From an uncultured Prevotella sp. (GTDB lineage Bacteria > Bacteroidota > Bacteroidia > Bacteroidales > Bacteroidaceae): a DNA stretch of 64,000 bases. Every line of letters begins with the position of its first letter. Position 1 is the stretch's first letter. The notes under the pieces were generated by a model. The model was not told the origin of the DNA. It ran no database searches and saw only the letters and a program-made list of their open reading frames with translations. A program made the position numbers and the translations under genes. The DNA is taken from the NCBI GenBank assembly GCA_900315765.1, contig ONAK01000004.1:1-64000 (forward strand). Direction: 5' to 3'. Positions 9,048-17,990 of this stretch are shown one piece after another.

Positions 9048-9779
9048 TTAAAATGCGAAATTCATTATGAAGTTTACATGACTCTTCTCGTAAACGGGAT
9101 TGGTGATGTAAGCTACGCTAAGAGGCAAAGTAAAATCATTCTTCAATTTGAGACTATAAGTATATTTCAGCTCAATATTACAAATACTGAAATCACGGTC
9201 ATAACCATTGTAGCAGCTCTTATTAAATGCTGCACCTACTGCTAAGCCAATCTTATGATCATTCAAGAAATCATAATGGCCACCAATCTCTGCATAAGTA
9301 GAATAAGCCTGCTTGCCATCTTCTTTCTTATCTGCACCTGCAAAGAAATTACTAACAGATAAATAAGCAGGGATGTTTTCTGGAGCGATGGTGATGACAC
9401 CTTCAAACCAGTGACCAGTCTCGCGACTCTTTAAGTTATAGTACTGGTCCTCTGCACTATTGATAGTTGGATAATAATAGTCATTCAGAGCAATTGTAAG
9501 CCACTTGTAAGTATAGCTCAGACCGAGATCGACCTCTGAATACTTACCATTGATCGAATAACCTCCCATAGCATAGGCATAAAAGCCATTGTTTGAGTAG
9601 TTAAGACAAGGAAACAAAACAGGGGCAGCATCCTCGGTCATCATTTCCATACCACGCCAAAGATACTTAGTCTGAAGATCCAATCCAAGATGGAAATTTG
9701 ACTCTCGTTTAACACTCTCTTGTGCCTGTGCAGCGGTAAAACCAAAGCACAAAGCAATAGCCAATACAATTTTCTTCAT
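9048..9779 (-). CDS. Small outer-membrane beta-barrel protein with signal peptide
   Basis: A clear Sec signal peptide (MKKIVLAIALCFGFTAAQAQ) is followed by about 220 residues rich in alternating aromatic strands (DLQTKYLWRGMEMM, VDLGLSYTYKWLTIAL, ICNIELKYTYSLKL) and a terminal Phe (NFIMNFAF), all typical of outer-membrane barrels. I do not recognise a named family with certainty; it resembles TorF-type putative porins. It is embedded in the choline gene set with 10-12-base gaps, so a role as a porin for choline uptake is plausible but inferred only from position. Confidence 0.7.
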   Translation of the reverse strand: MKKIVLAIALCFGFTAAQAQESVKRESNFHLGLDLQTKYLWRGMEMMTEDAAPVLFPCLNYSNNGFYAYAMGGYSINGKYSEVDLGLSYTYKWLTIALNDYYYPTINSAEDQYYNLKSRETGHWFEGVITIAPENIPAYLSVSNFFAGADKKEDGKQAYSTYAEIGGHYDFLNDHKIGLAVGAAFNKSCYNGYDRDFSICNIELKYTYSLKLKNDFTLPLSVAYITNPVYEKSHVNFIMNFAF

Positions 9780-9791
9780 TTTCTTAATTTT

Positions 9792-11129
9792 TTAAATAAC
9801 AATGTATTTATGGTTTACAAAATCTTGCATTACCTCAACAATAGCCTTAGAAACGTTATCGTCTATATAATGATAATCTGTTCCTCGTTGTATTGTTTTC
9901 AAAAAAGAAACAATTTCATATCGGATACCTTCACCTTCTAATTGATAGAAATATCTCTTGTTATTAGCAGGGTTTTCATATCGTACCTCAAAATAATCTG
10001 TTTTCCACCATGGTGCCGGAACATAAATATAGCCCTGCGTACCAGATATTATCAACTCGCCTTCGGATTTAACCCCCTGCCCTATCTTCATGGATGCCAC
10101 ACCGTGAGGATAAATAAAGGAAATCTTAGTAAAAAGATCGAAATCATCAGTTCCTTCCTGAATGCGGGTTGTGATAATCTTATCTTTATAATCAGTACCC
10201 ATTAACTGGAATATAGGGAGCATTGCTGTTGAGCCCCATTCTGACATACTATTCCATATATAAGGGAAATTATTAGCCTTGCTCATCAGAAGATTGCTCT
10301 GACTGGTGCACGTAGAGTCAACGGAAACTATTTCTCCAATTGCGCCACTTTTAACCATAAGCAATAGTCTGTAATAAGCAGTAGCAAAAGCTGTTTTAAC
10401 AGAGTCCATCAAGACAACTTGTTGTTGATTGGCAATGTTTTTCAGCTGCTGCCACTGGTCTATAGTCAATGCTATAGGTGACTCACAAAGTACATGCTTT
10501 TTTCTTTGGAGAGCGCTTAAAACCTGATCATAATGATACTGCGAACTAGAATAGATATAAACAGCATCAGAGATATCCAACAAGTCCTGATAATCACTAA
10601 CACACGGCAACGCCTTAAGTTCATCAGAAAGAAGTCGGTTGTCAAGTGAGAAAACGCCACTAATCATTGCACCATTGACAAACTTACATTCCTTACGGAA
10701 TTTTTCCAAAGCCGGTAGTTCGCCAACTAGTCCTATACGTAACGTACGCTCTTCAGAACGAATCTCTGAACTAGACACGCCCTCTGTTCTGTCTAAATAG
10801 ACAACTTTACAGAATTCATTCAAATAATCAAAATGCCCTTTCCAATCTGAACCTACTGTAAATATATCAATATCATATCTTTTTATATCATCAATCTTCT
10901 GACCTTCATATTCTTCAACAATAATCTCATCAGCCAGACCAGTAGCCCTGACAGCCTCAATGCGCTCCATCAAAGACTGCTGTACATTGATTTTACCTCT
11001 CTGCTGGTCAAAACCATCTGCAGTGACTCCAACAACAAGGTAATCACCTAAGGCTTTAGCGCGTTCAAGCAAACGGATATGACCATAGTGCAATAGGTCA
11101 TATGTACCGTATGTTATTACTTTAATCAT
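9792..11129 (-). CDS. Fusion of TagD-type cytidylyltransferase and Gfo/Idh/MocA-like domain
   Basis: Residues 1-130 are a glycerol-3-phosphate/ethanolamine-phosphate-type cytidylyltransferase: YGTYDLLHYGHIRLLERAK with the HxGH motif, VGSDWKG, and RTEGVSSSEIR matching the RTxGxSTT loop. From about residue 132 a Gfo/Idh/MocA-like fold follows (AVYIYSSSQYHYDQVLSAL, KKHVLCESPIALT). In active Gfo/Idh enzymes the last motif is EKP; here the catalytic Lys is Ser, and the N-terminal glycine loop is weak, so this half may not be a dehydrogenase. The gene lies one base from a class V aminotransferase, suggesting they act on the same CDP-linked alcohol or aldehyde. Confidence 0.85.
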   Translation of the reverse strand: MIKVITYGTYDLLHYGHIRLLERAKALGDYLVVGVTADGFDQQRGKINVQQSLMERIEAVRATGLADEIIVEEYEGQKIDDIKRYDIDIFTVGSDWKGHFDYLNEFCKVVYLDRTEGVSSSEIRSEERTLRIGLVGELPALEKFRKECKFVNGAMISGVFSLDNRLLSDELKALPCVSDYQDLLDISDAVYIYSSSQYHYDQVLSALQRKKHVLCESPIALTIDQWQQLKNIANQQQVVLMDSVKTAFATAYYRLLLMVKSGAIGEIVSVDSTCTSQSNLLMSKANNFPYIWNSMSEWGSTAMLPIFQLMGTDYKDKIITTRIQEGTDDFDLFTKISFIYPHGVASMKIGQGVKSEGELIISGTQGYIYVPAPWWKTDYFEVRYENPANNKRYFYQLEGEGIRYEIVSFLKTIQRGTDYHYIDDNVSKAIVEVMQDFVNHKYIVI

Positions 11130-11130
11130 C

Positions 11131-12213
11131 TTAGATAAACTTCTTTTCTCTTAAATCCAAGAATGCATCAATCAGTTTATCATAGTCGTCCTTATGCAGA
11201 TAACCGATGTGACCAACACGGAAAATGGTGTCCTTCATATCACCTCCATTTGGACAAATCCACATACCATAATCATCCTTAATCTTTAAAAAGATTTCGT
11301 AAGCAGATTGTGTAGTTGGATGAAGAGGGGTAACCGCATTTGAAAGGCTTTCTGACACTATCTCAAATGGAAGTTTATATTCCACCAATTTATCACGAAA
11401 ATACTTTGCCAATTCTGCACAACGGGCTACTTCGGTATAAGCACCGCCCATAGCCTCAATCTCCCTTAATCGAACATTAATTTGCCGCAGAATACTAACA
11501 GCAGGAGTCCATGGGGTCTGACCTCTTTCCATATTCTTTAGTGCCAACTTCAGATCGAGATACTGACAACAACACTTATTCTCCTCACTTATACGCTTAA
11601 GTGCCGAAGGGGCAAGAACCAGCATTGCAATACCAGGGGCGCACGCCAATGCTTTCTGTGAACCAGTAATCATTATACCTGTGTTGGTTGCAGCCATATC
11701 AAACGGATCACAGAGAAAAGAACTAATTGCATCAACAATCAAGAAAAGGTTATTGCGCTTACAAAAATCAGAAATCAAATTGATGTCATAATGTACACCT
11801 GTAGATGTTTCATGTTTCTGAACTAAAAAAGAAGTATATCCCTTATTTTCATATGGAGCAAGATCTTCTGGTTTCAACGCTTTACCATGTTCCAATTTAA
11901 TCTCAGTAAAAGGAATACCATGTAAAGAAAGAAGTTCAACAAAACGCTCACCAAAGCTTCCACCATTAACAACAAGTGCTTTATCGCTTTTATTTAACGA
12001 ATTCATTATTGCAGCTTCCATACCGCCAGAACCAGAGCATGTTAAAAAAGCCACACGACTATCATCTGTAGCATTAGCGAATTTCTTCATCAAACACTCG
12101 TTCTCCAGCATCAGGCCGGAGAACTCCGAAGTTCTGAAATATGGAACCTGCTCTGAACCTATTGCCAGTACAGATTCTTTGGATTGGACAGGGCCTACAG
12201 TAAAATTTAGCAT
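11131..12213 (-). CDS. Class V PLP-dependent aminotransferase
   Basis: The fold is that of the alanine-glyoxylate/serine-pyruvate and 2-aminoethylphosphonate transaminases: N-terminal NFTVGPVQ, CSGSGGMEAAI cofactor phosphate region, VDAISSFLCDPFDM with the PLP-nitrogen Asp, and GSQKALACAPGIAML with the Schiff-base Lys near residue 183. Length 360 is normal. Its substrate cannot be read from sequence. It resembles AepZ/PhnW, which make 2-aminoethylphosphonate, but no PEP mutase or phosphonopyruvate decarboxylase is present in the window. Together with the downstream cytidylyltransferase fusion it may produce a CDP-activated amino-alcohol. Confidence 0.88.
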   Translation of the reverse strand: MLNFTVGPVQSKESVLAIGSEQVPYFRTSEFSGLMLENECLMKKFANATDDSRVAFLTCSGSGGMEAAIMNSLNKSDKALVVNGGSFGERFVELLSLHGIPFTEIKLEHGKALKPEDLAPYENKGYTSFLVQKHETSTGVHYDINLISDFCKRNNLFLIVDAISSFLCDPFDMAATNTGIMITGSQKALACAPGIAMLVLAPSALKRISEENKCCCQYLDLKLALKNMERGQTPWTPAVSILRQINVRLREIEAMGGAYTEVARCAELAKYFRDKLVEYKLPFEIVSESLSNAVTPLHPTTQSAYEIFLKIKDDYGMWICPNGGDMKDTIFRVGHIGYLHKDDYDKLIDAFLDLREKKFI

Positions 12214-12222
12214 CTTAATAGA

Positions 12223-13176
12223 TTATGAGTGATTATTCCTTACAATAACATCAAAATACGTATTTCTCTTAAGCATATCTTCTTCATTCAGTTTATAACT
12301 AAGCTTATGGAAACGCGTCATATTCTTAAGGTCATTCCAATACTGAGCATCATACTCATTAAACAGATGAAGAAGCAGTATATGAGGAATAGAATTACAA
12401 TATGGAGGTATTTTCCGAGCCTCTTCTGGATAGCGATCACAGACAATTGAGAAGAACTGATGAATCAAGAAATAGTCAACAAGCATTGTTTGTTTCTTCC
12501 AATATCCATATAGTAACTCACGTGTTGCTATAAGTAGCTTATTGTTTGTTTTAGCATACATACACCAACTTGACATTGTTGTAGCATGACCATCAGCCCC
12601 AGGTTTCAGAGTCTGGAATAAAAATAGTTCAGAATCGGTAATTGGGGCTGGTATATTACCATCAGTACATAAGACAGTCGCATCTAACCATAGTCCACCA
12701 TGATTAATAAGTAACTCCAGGCGTAACAAATCCGAAAGATGTGTTATTGTAATCTGACCTTTTTCAAATTTTTGAATGATATATTCAGGAAATGTCACAT
12801 ACATCTTATAATTCTTCTCTGTAATCAGCACAACCTCCCAGTCAGAAAGGTTTTCAGTCACGGATGCATAACATCTCTTAACTACAGCTGGTGCGCCATC
12901 TAACCCCTGCCACCAGAAAATCCAAAGTTTTCGAGATTGTATATGCTCTTTTTCCTTATATATTCTATCAAATTCATCAAGGACACCAGAATATTTCTTA
13001 CGTAACTTATTCTGAGTCTTTAAAGAAACAATTTCGCGAAGAAGCAATAAAGATGTCTTACTACGTCCCAATAGCAAGAACTGAATAATGGCTGTAAAGA
13101 GAACGCCTGCTTTCCAGTATTGCCTTAGGATTTTAATGCCACCAGATTTATTAAAATAATGCAACAGAGTACTCAT
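12223..13176 (-). CDS. Capsular polysaccharide synthesis glycosyltransferase (Caps_synth/GT32-like)
   Basis: The core IFWWQGLDGAPAVVKRCYAS, then DWEVVLITEKNY, HLSDLLRLELLINHGGLWLD with a DxT variant of the acidic donor motif, matches the Caps_synth (OCH1-like) family that adds hexoses or galactose-type residues. The N-terminal 35 residues include a weak hydrophobic stretch, consistent with membrane association. It is 3 bases downstream of a GT2 gene and 10 bases upstream of the class V aminotransferase. The sugar added is unknown. Confidence 0.85.
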   Translation of the reverse strand: MSTLLHYFNKSGGIKILRQYWKAGVLFTAIIQFLLLGRSKTSLLLLREIVSLKTQNKLRKKYSGVLDEFDRIYKEKEHIQSRKLWIFWWQGLDGAPAVVKRCYASVTENLSDWEVVLITEKNYKMYVTFPEYIIQKFEKGQITITHLSDLLRLELLINHGGLWLDATVLCTDGNIPAPITDSELFLFQTLKPGADGHATTMSSWCMYAKTNNKLLIATRELLYGYWKKQTMLVDYFLIHQFFSIVCDRYPEEARKIPPYCNSIPHILLLHLFNEYDAQYWNDLKNMTRFHKLSYKLNEEDMLKRNTYFDVIVRNNHS

Positions 13177-13178
13177 AA

Positions 13179-14168
13179 CTAATTCATCTTCAAATAGGGC
13201 TTTGCATATTTCAAGAATATTTGTTTAGGAGTTAAATCCGAAAAACAAATACTCATACAATTAATATCGCACCGGCACAAAATACGATTTCTTTCTTTGG
13301 CAGATCCTGATATTGACTTTAACAAATGAAATACGAAACTAAATAATTCTAATAGGAAGAACAATAGTGAAACGAATAAATAACGCCAAGAAGACTCATC
13401 AGAATAATAGATAATATTACCCTTAAAACTGGCAGGTTTTGTTGCCAACTGTAGTGGACTAGTCCCCTTTCCTGTCATTCCTTCATAATGAATAATAGTC
13501 ATTTTAGAGTCAACATAACAATGATAACCTGCTCTATTTAACTTTCGTGATAAAGCAATATCTTCAGGACTAAAGAAGTATCGTTCATCGAACCATCCCA
13601 TCTGTCTGAAAACTTCTGTTTTAATCAAGAAAAAAGCTCCCCACAGATCGTACGTCTGAAAAACTCCTTGTTGATTAACGTAAGGAGAAGGAGACTTCTG
13701 TTCGTTCCAGATCTTTAAGGAACCAAGGATATAAGTCCAAATTGTATGCTTAGGCCTGCCGCAACTTTGCTGCATGCCATCACCAAAAACAGATCGAGGA
13801 CTGATAGCTGCAACTTCTTGAGGCAAGCTCTCAATTGTTTCAAACAGACTATCTATAACAGGCATTTTAATCTCTGTATCATCATTCAGAACAAAACAAT
13901 AGCTGCCCTTTGCCTGCTTCAGTGCCAAATTATTATTCTCAGAAAAGCCTCTTATCTCGTCACTTACTATAAACGTTACCCAAGGAAAATCAGTCTTTAC
14001 CTTCTTCAAATTCTCCTCTGAAAAAAGATAAGCCACAACAAAGGTCTCATACTTTACCTTTTTTGTATTATTCCTTATGCTCTCTAAACAAGGATATAGA
14101 TTCTTGAGATTGTTCATACAAACAATCACTATGCTGACATCTACTGAATTATCTGTATTATTGTTCAT
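13179..14168 (-). CDS. GT2 family glycosyltransferase
   Basis: A GT-A catalytic domain begins VDVSIVIVCMNNLKNLYPCL and continues with GFSENNNLALKQAKGSYCFV, LNDDTEI (the metal-binding DDT), LWGAFFLIKTEVFRQMGWFD and EDIALSRKLNRAGY, all GT2 (rhamnosyltransferase-like WcaA/RfbF) hallmarks. A hydrophobic helix pair near residues 265-285 likely anchors it. I chose the ATG at 14168, which has AGG six bases upstream; ATGs at 14174 and 14180 are also in frame. It overlaps the end of the wzy-like gene by about 11 bases. Confidence 0.88.
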   Translation of the reverse strand: MNNNTDNSVDVSIVIVCMNNLKNLYPCLESIRNNTKKVKYETFVVAYLFSEENLKKVKTDFPWVTFIVSDEIRGFSENNNLALKQAKGSYCFVLNDDTEIKMPVIDSLFETIESLPQEVAAISPRSVFGDGMQQSCGRPKHTIWTYILGSLKIWNEQKSPSPYVNQQGVFQTYDLWGAFFLIKTEVFRQMGWFDERYFFSPEDIALSRKLNRAGYHCYVDSKMTIIHYEGMTGKGTSPLQLATKPASFKGNIIYYSDESSWRYLFVSLLFFLLELFSFVFHLLKSISGSAKERNRILCRCDINCMSICFSDLTPKQIFLKYAKPYLKMN

Positions 14169-15498
14169 TATCATCCTCATTAGGGTCCAAAACCTCACCA
14201 AAATCAGTATTGGCTATGACTTTTTCTTGTTCCCCATTATTCATCTGGTATACGCACATAAAGATGATTATCAAAATCATCATATTTCCCGACTCGTTGC
14301 AATAATCTGCATACGTTACTCCCTTACATAGATAGCTCGCTAATAATACCGTTATGACAACACACATAAAGGGTATATCTTCCCTATCCTTATAATAATA
14401 CCTTAATGCAAAAAACAATAAAATACACAATAGAGGAGTAATATAAAAGCCCCAGTTGAACACATATGCACCAAGAATTCCATGAAAAATATATGTAGGA
14501 TTCATATATCCATAATATTCTTGAATATAGACATTAAAAACATCTTCATCCAATCTTCCTAAACCGTCATCGTATCGTAGCCCCAAAACCCTTCTGAATA
14601 AAGGGAACTGACTGAACCCCATAAAAGGTTCTTTTAAATCAGGATATAATAAGTTTGTAAAATTCAATTGTGCTTCACCTGCATATCTAAAAGTTGTCAT
14701 ATCCTCTTCAATATTCATTCCTTCTTCACCAAACCTTGATAAGGTTATCATCGCAAACAAAGCAACAATAAGTGGTATTACGACTGCTGATACTTTTAAT
14801 ATTGTTTTTCTAAGATTAGGCGAAATATACAAATAGAAAAAAACAAAAAGAGCAACAAGCTCCATGAAAGAGAATACCATTGATGCTCTAGAAATAGCAG
14901 CCAAGATAGTATTAAACTTAAAAACAAAATAAAGGCCTATTGAACATTTATCAATAATAGTAAACCTATTAAATAAGAAATATTTAGCTATACATATTAT
15001 TAACAGAACATATGGCATGGATCCAAAAATTCTCACCAAGATACCGAAGGATCCCGAAGAATTATCTCCATATGTTTCATCACGCATTTCTGCCAAATCG
15101 CCGCCGCTTAAGAAGAATTTAAATATTGAAGATGGCAATTGGAAGGCAAGATATACTGATAAAGCACCAATAATTACAGTTTGTACTTGGAGTATAAATT
15201 CTTCGTTATATTGAGTTATCGTTTTTATATTGTCAAGTTTACAATAGCCAAAAGACAATATCAATATACAATATAAAGAGAATTGATACAAGACGGCTTC
15301 CAATGTCACCTGCCCCCATGCTGTATATGTCAACGAGTAAGTAGGAAATAAGTAAAACAACAGCGAGAATATAGATGACAATGCATATAAGAAGGAAATA
15401 AGAGTGCACAAGCTATTGATTTTGTATCTTAAAACACAAAATACAAAAAGAATAACATACAAACTTGTATTAAGAAACACAACTAAATCCTCACTCAT
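14158..15498 (-). CDS. wzy: O-antigen/capsule polymerase (Wzy-like membrane protein)
   Basis: This 446-residue protein is almost entirely transmembrane helices (about 11-12) with one large soluble loop near residues 225-320 (SRFGEEGMNIEEDMTTFRYA, RVLGLRYDDGLGRLDEDVFN), the layout of Wzy polymerases and of the oligosaccharide repeat-unit polymerase family. Sequence identity among Wzy proteins is poor, so the call rests on topology, absence of another candidate, and position between glycosyltransferases and the flippase. It would join lipid-linked repeat units on the periplasmic face, with length set by Wzz (24005-25075). Confidence 0.75.
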   Translation of the reverse strand: MSEDLVVFLNTSLYVILFVFCVLRYKINSLCTLISFLYALSSIFSLLFYLFPTYSLTYTAWGQVTLEAVLYQFSLYCILILSFGYCKLDNIKTITQYNEEFILQVQTVIIGALSVYLAFQLPSSIFKFFLSGGDLAEMRDETYGDNSSGSFGILVRIFGSMPYVLLIICIAKYFLFNRFTIIDKCSIGLYFVFKFNTILAAISRASMVFSFMELVALFVFFYLYISPNLRKTILKVSAVVIPLIVALFAMITLSRFGEEGMNIEEDMTTFRYAGEAQLNFTNLLYPDLKEPFMGFSQFPLFRRVLGLRYDDGLGRLDEDVFNVYIQEYYGYMNPTYIFHGILGAYVFNWGFYITPLLCILLFFALRYYYKDREDIPFMCVVITVLLASYLCKGVTYADYCNESGNMMILIIIFMCVYQMNNGEQEKVIANTDFGEVLDPNEDDNEQ

Positions 15499-15515
15499 AA
15501 CATCCTCATTTACAG

Positions 15516-16526
15516 CTAACAGAATCTGTTATATAAAACAGCAATAGGATATATTACTTTAGACCAATTATCTTTTGCTAATATATATTTTATTGTTTCA
15601 TCATCTTCTATCTTCATAAGATGAATCAGTATATGACAACGCTGAATTAATTTTTCTTTTATAGGGCCAGAATTTCTTTCAATAATCAGCTTTGAAAAAT
15701 AAGAGTACACTTCCTTTCTTTTTTTCACAAGTGGATGATTTGGATTTGAGTGCATCGAATCCATAGCTCCACCTGGTGTCTTACGATAACACGCTGTTTT
15801 TTCTGGAAGATAAATAAAATCTCCCATCATAGCTGCAGAAAAGGACATTGCGTAATCATACTTTGCTGGAGAAGACTGGAATACCGATGATTTAAAAACC
15901 TCAGACCGATACATGGTTGTCAAAGTCATGACGTAATTACCATTCAGAAGCGAAGTTATAACATTACCATTATGCGATCTTTTCATATACCCTTCATATG
16001 AAGGACGAGTTATCTCTTTTCCATCTTTATCCACTGTATAAAAACCTGTATGAACACATGTTACGGATGGATGAGATTCTAATACATCGTATTGCTTTTG
16101 CAATTTATCCGGATCTATCCAATAATCATCGCCCTCACATATCGCTACATACTTTGCAGGATCATGCCACTCTGAGATATAATTGAATTTTCTATCAGAA
16201 CCAATAGCAGGATTCGAGTAATGATTGTATTTCAAGAGTAAAACGGCAAAGAAACAAGAATGATTTTTCTTATTCTGAGCAAATATCAGTGAATAATCAT
16301 CATTTTCTTCTTTCTTGCTATACAAATTATTGTCTAAATCAAAATGTGTATTGAGATAACTCGTTAATACATTCTGCTCCCCGTCATTACTGCAATCGTC
16401 TACTATTGTACAGACATAGGGAAAGTTGGTATTCTGTGAGCAGAAACCATCTAATGTTTTTTCTATATAATTGGCCTGATTATATGTAAAGCAACGTACA
16501 CAGACTGGGAAAAACAACGATTCCAT
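15516..16526 (-). CDS. GT2 family glycosyltransferase
   Basis: The start VCVRCFTYNQANYIEKTLDG, then CTIVDDCSNDGEQNVL and later YVAICEGDDYWIDPDKLQKQ with the EGDDYW metal-binding motif, identifies a GT2 enzyme of the type found in O-antigen and capsule loci. Length (336) is usual. The C-terminus is charged with little hydrophobicity, so it is probably a soluble or peripheral protein. It lies 10 bases downstream of the flippase gene. Donor and acceptor are unknown. Confidence 0.88.
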   Translation of the reverse strand: MESLFFPVCVRCFTYNQANYIEKTLDGFCSQNTNFPYVCTIVDDCSNDGEQNVLTSYLNTHFDLDNNLYSKKEENDDYSLIFAQNKKNHSCFFAVLLLKYNHYSNPAIGSDRKFNYISEWHDPAKYVAICEGDDYWIDPDKLQKQYDVLESHPSVTCVHTGFYTVDKDGKEITRPSYEGYMKRSHNGNVITSLLNGNYVMTLTTMYRSEVFKSSVFQSSPAKYDYAMSFSAAMMGDFIYLPEKTACYRKTPGGAMDSMHSNPNHPLVKKRKEVYSYFSKLIIERNSGPIKEKLIQRCHILIHLMKIEDDETIKYILAKDNWSKVIYPIAVLYNRFC

Positions 16527-16535
16527 ACCTAAACT

Positions 16536-17987
16536 TTAGTGTTTCAGTTTATTCAACACTGATTTAACAATGGCCTTCACCTCCAAATACTCTTCCATTT
16601 CTGTTTTTCTACAGATCAGCAGAAATACAAAACTACCGACAAACAACTGCAAAGGTAAGATAATCCAATATGAGAATGGAAGATATTTTAAAAAGTAAAC
16701 AACTGCTGCTACACAAAATGACAAAACAAATGAACCTGATATATCTTTTATCTGCATCCAAGAACTATAGTTCAACTTTCTACCAGTATAATAGGAATTC
16801 AGGAAGAAAGCAATAATACCAGTAACCACTACTCCCCATAGCATATAATAAATATCAACGAATATACCCAACAGCAAAGGAACTACTCCTATTATCTTCT
16901 TTACTATCTCCAAATATAAGAATATATCACTTCGGCCTTGTATCTGAAGCATATTCAAATTAATGGAGTGGAGTGGATATAGAACCATTGACAAACATAT
17001 TAATGGAAGATATGATGCTGCCTCATGCCATTGTGGACCTATTAAACAATATATAAGCGGTTCGGCAATTGCACCTATGCCAATCATACAGACTGCAGTA
17101 ATGAACATTGATACTTTAATAATCTTTCTATAAGCCTGAACCATTCTCTCCGTATCACTCTGAACCTCAGCTAAAGCCGGAAAAGAAACACGCTGAATGA
17201 TTGTGGTAAGGTTTTGAGAAAAAATACCTGCATACTCTTTAGAACGAGAATACTGGCCAAGTGTTGCTGGGCTATAATACTTACCTACGACCACCTGATA
17301 TAGCTGATTCCATATATTATTTAGTAGTCCTGATGCCATCATTTTCCACCCAAATCCCCACATATAGTGGAAACTTTCTTTATTAAATGACAACTTAGGG
17401 CACCAGCGTACTAAAATCCATAATACAACCGTATATACAATATTCTTAGATATCTGCTGACCGACCAATGCCCACACGCCAAAACCAGAATATGCCATCC
17501 AAATGCCAATAATGCCACTGGATACGGCTGAGATTAAGGAAGCCTTGGTCTTTGTTTTAAAATCGATCAATTTGGTGAGTATAGTTGTCTGCGTAATAGA
17601 AAGCGCCTGAATGATTAAAACCAGACCCATCACACGACAAAGATCTACAAGTTCTTCACGATTAAAGAACTGAGCTATAAACGGTGCCGAAATAAACAAT
17701 AAAAAGAACATGGCTATACTCATGGCCATATTTGTAATAAACATCGTATTATAATCGGCATCTGTAGTATCGTTCTTACGTATCAATGCATTTGAGAAGC
17801 CACTGTCTACAATGCCACTTAGAATAACAGTAAAAATAAGTACAATACCTATCAATCCGTATTCAGCCGGAGTAAGCATTCGTGCAAGAATAATACCTAT
17901 CAGGAATGTTACACCTTGACCAAGGAATGCATCAGCAGCGCTCCATAATGTACCCTTTACCGTTTTATTTTTTAAATTTTCTTCCAT
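16536..17987 (-). CDS. wzx: Polysaccharide flippase (Wzx, WzxC-type)
   Basis: The protein has about 14 predicted helices and starts with KTVKGTLWSAADAFLGQGVT and ILARMLTPAEYGLIGIVLIF, the signature of the MOP-superfamily WzxC/lipopolysaccharide-export branch; TILTKLIDFKTKTKASLISA and GQYSRSKEYAG follow. It would flip undecaprenyl-linked repeat units across the inner membrane. Length (483) is normal. Only 3 bases separate it from the B12-domain gene upstream. Confidence 0.92.
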   Translation of the reverse strand: MEENLKNKTVKGTLWSAADAFLGQGVTFLIGIILARMLTPAEYGLIGIVLIFTVILSGIVDSGFSNALIRKNDTTDADYNTMFITNMAMSIAMFFLLFISAPFIAQFFNREELVDLCRVMGLVLIIQALSITQTTILTKLIDFKTKTKASLISAVSSGIIGIWMAYSGFGVWALVGQQISKNIVYTVVLWILVRWCPKLSFNKESFHYMWGFGWKMMASGLLNNIWNQLYQVVVGKYYSPATLGQYSRSKEYAGIFSQNLTTIIQRVSFPALAEVQSDTERMVQAYRKIIKVSMFITAVCMIGIGAIAEPLIYCLIGPQWHEAASYLPLICLSMVLYPLHSINLNMLQIQGRSDIFLYLEIVKKIIGVVPLLLGIFVDIYYMLWGVVVTGIIAFFLNSYYTGRKLNYSSWMQIKDISGSFVLSFCVAAVVYFLKYLPFSYWIILPLQLFVGSFVFLLICRKTEMEEYLEVKAIVKSVLNKLKH

Positions 17988-17990
17988 AAC

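Noticed and set aside
11131..12213. 2-aminoethylphosphonate synthesis (AepZ)
   Set aside because: No PEP mutase or phosphonopyruvate decarboxylase is found here, so only the general class V aminotransferase call is supported.
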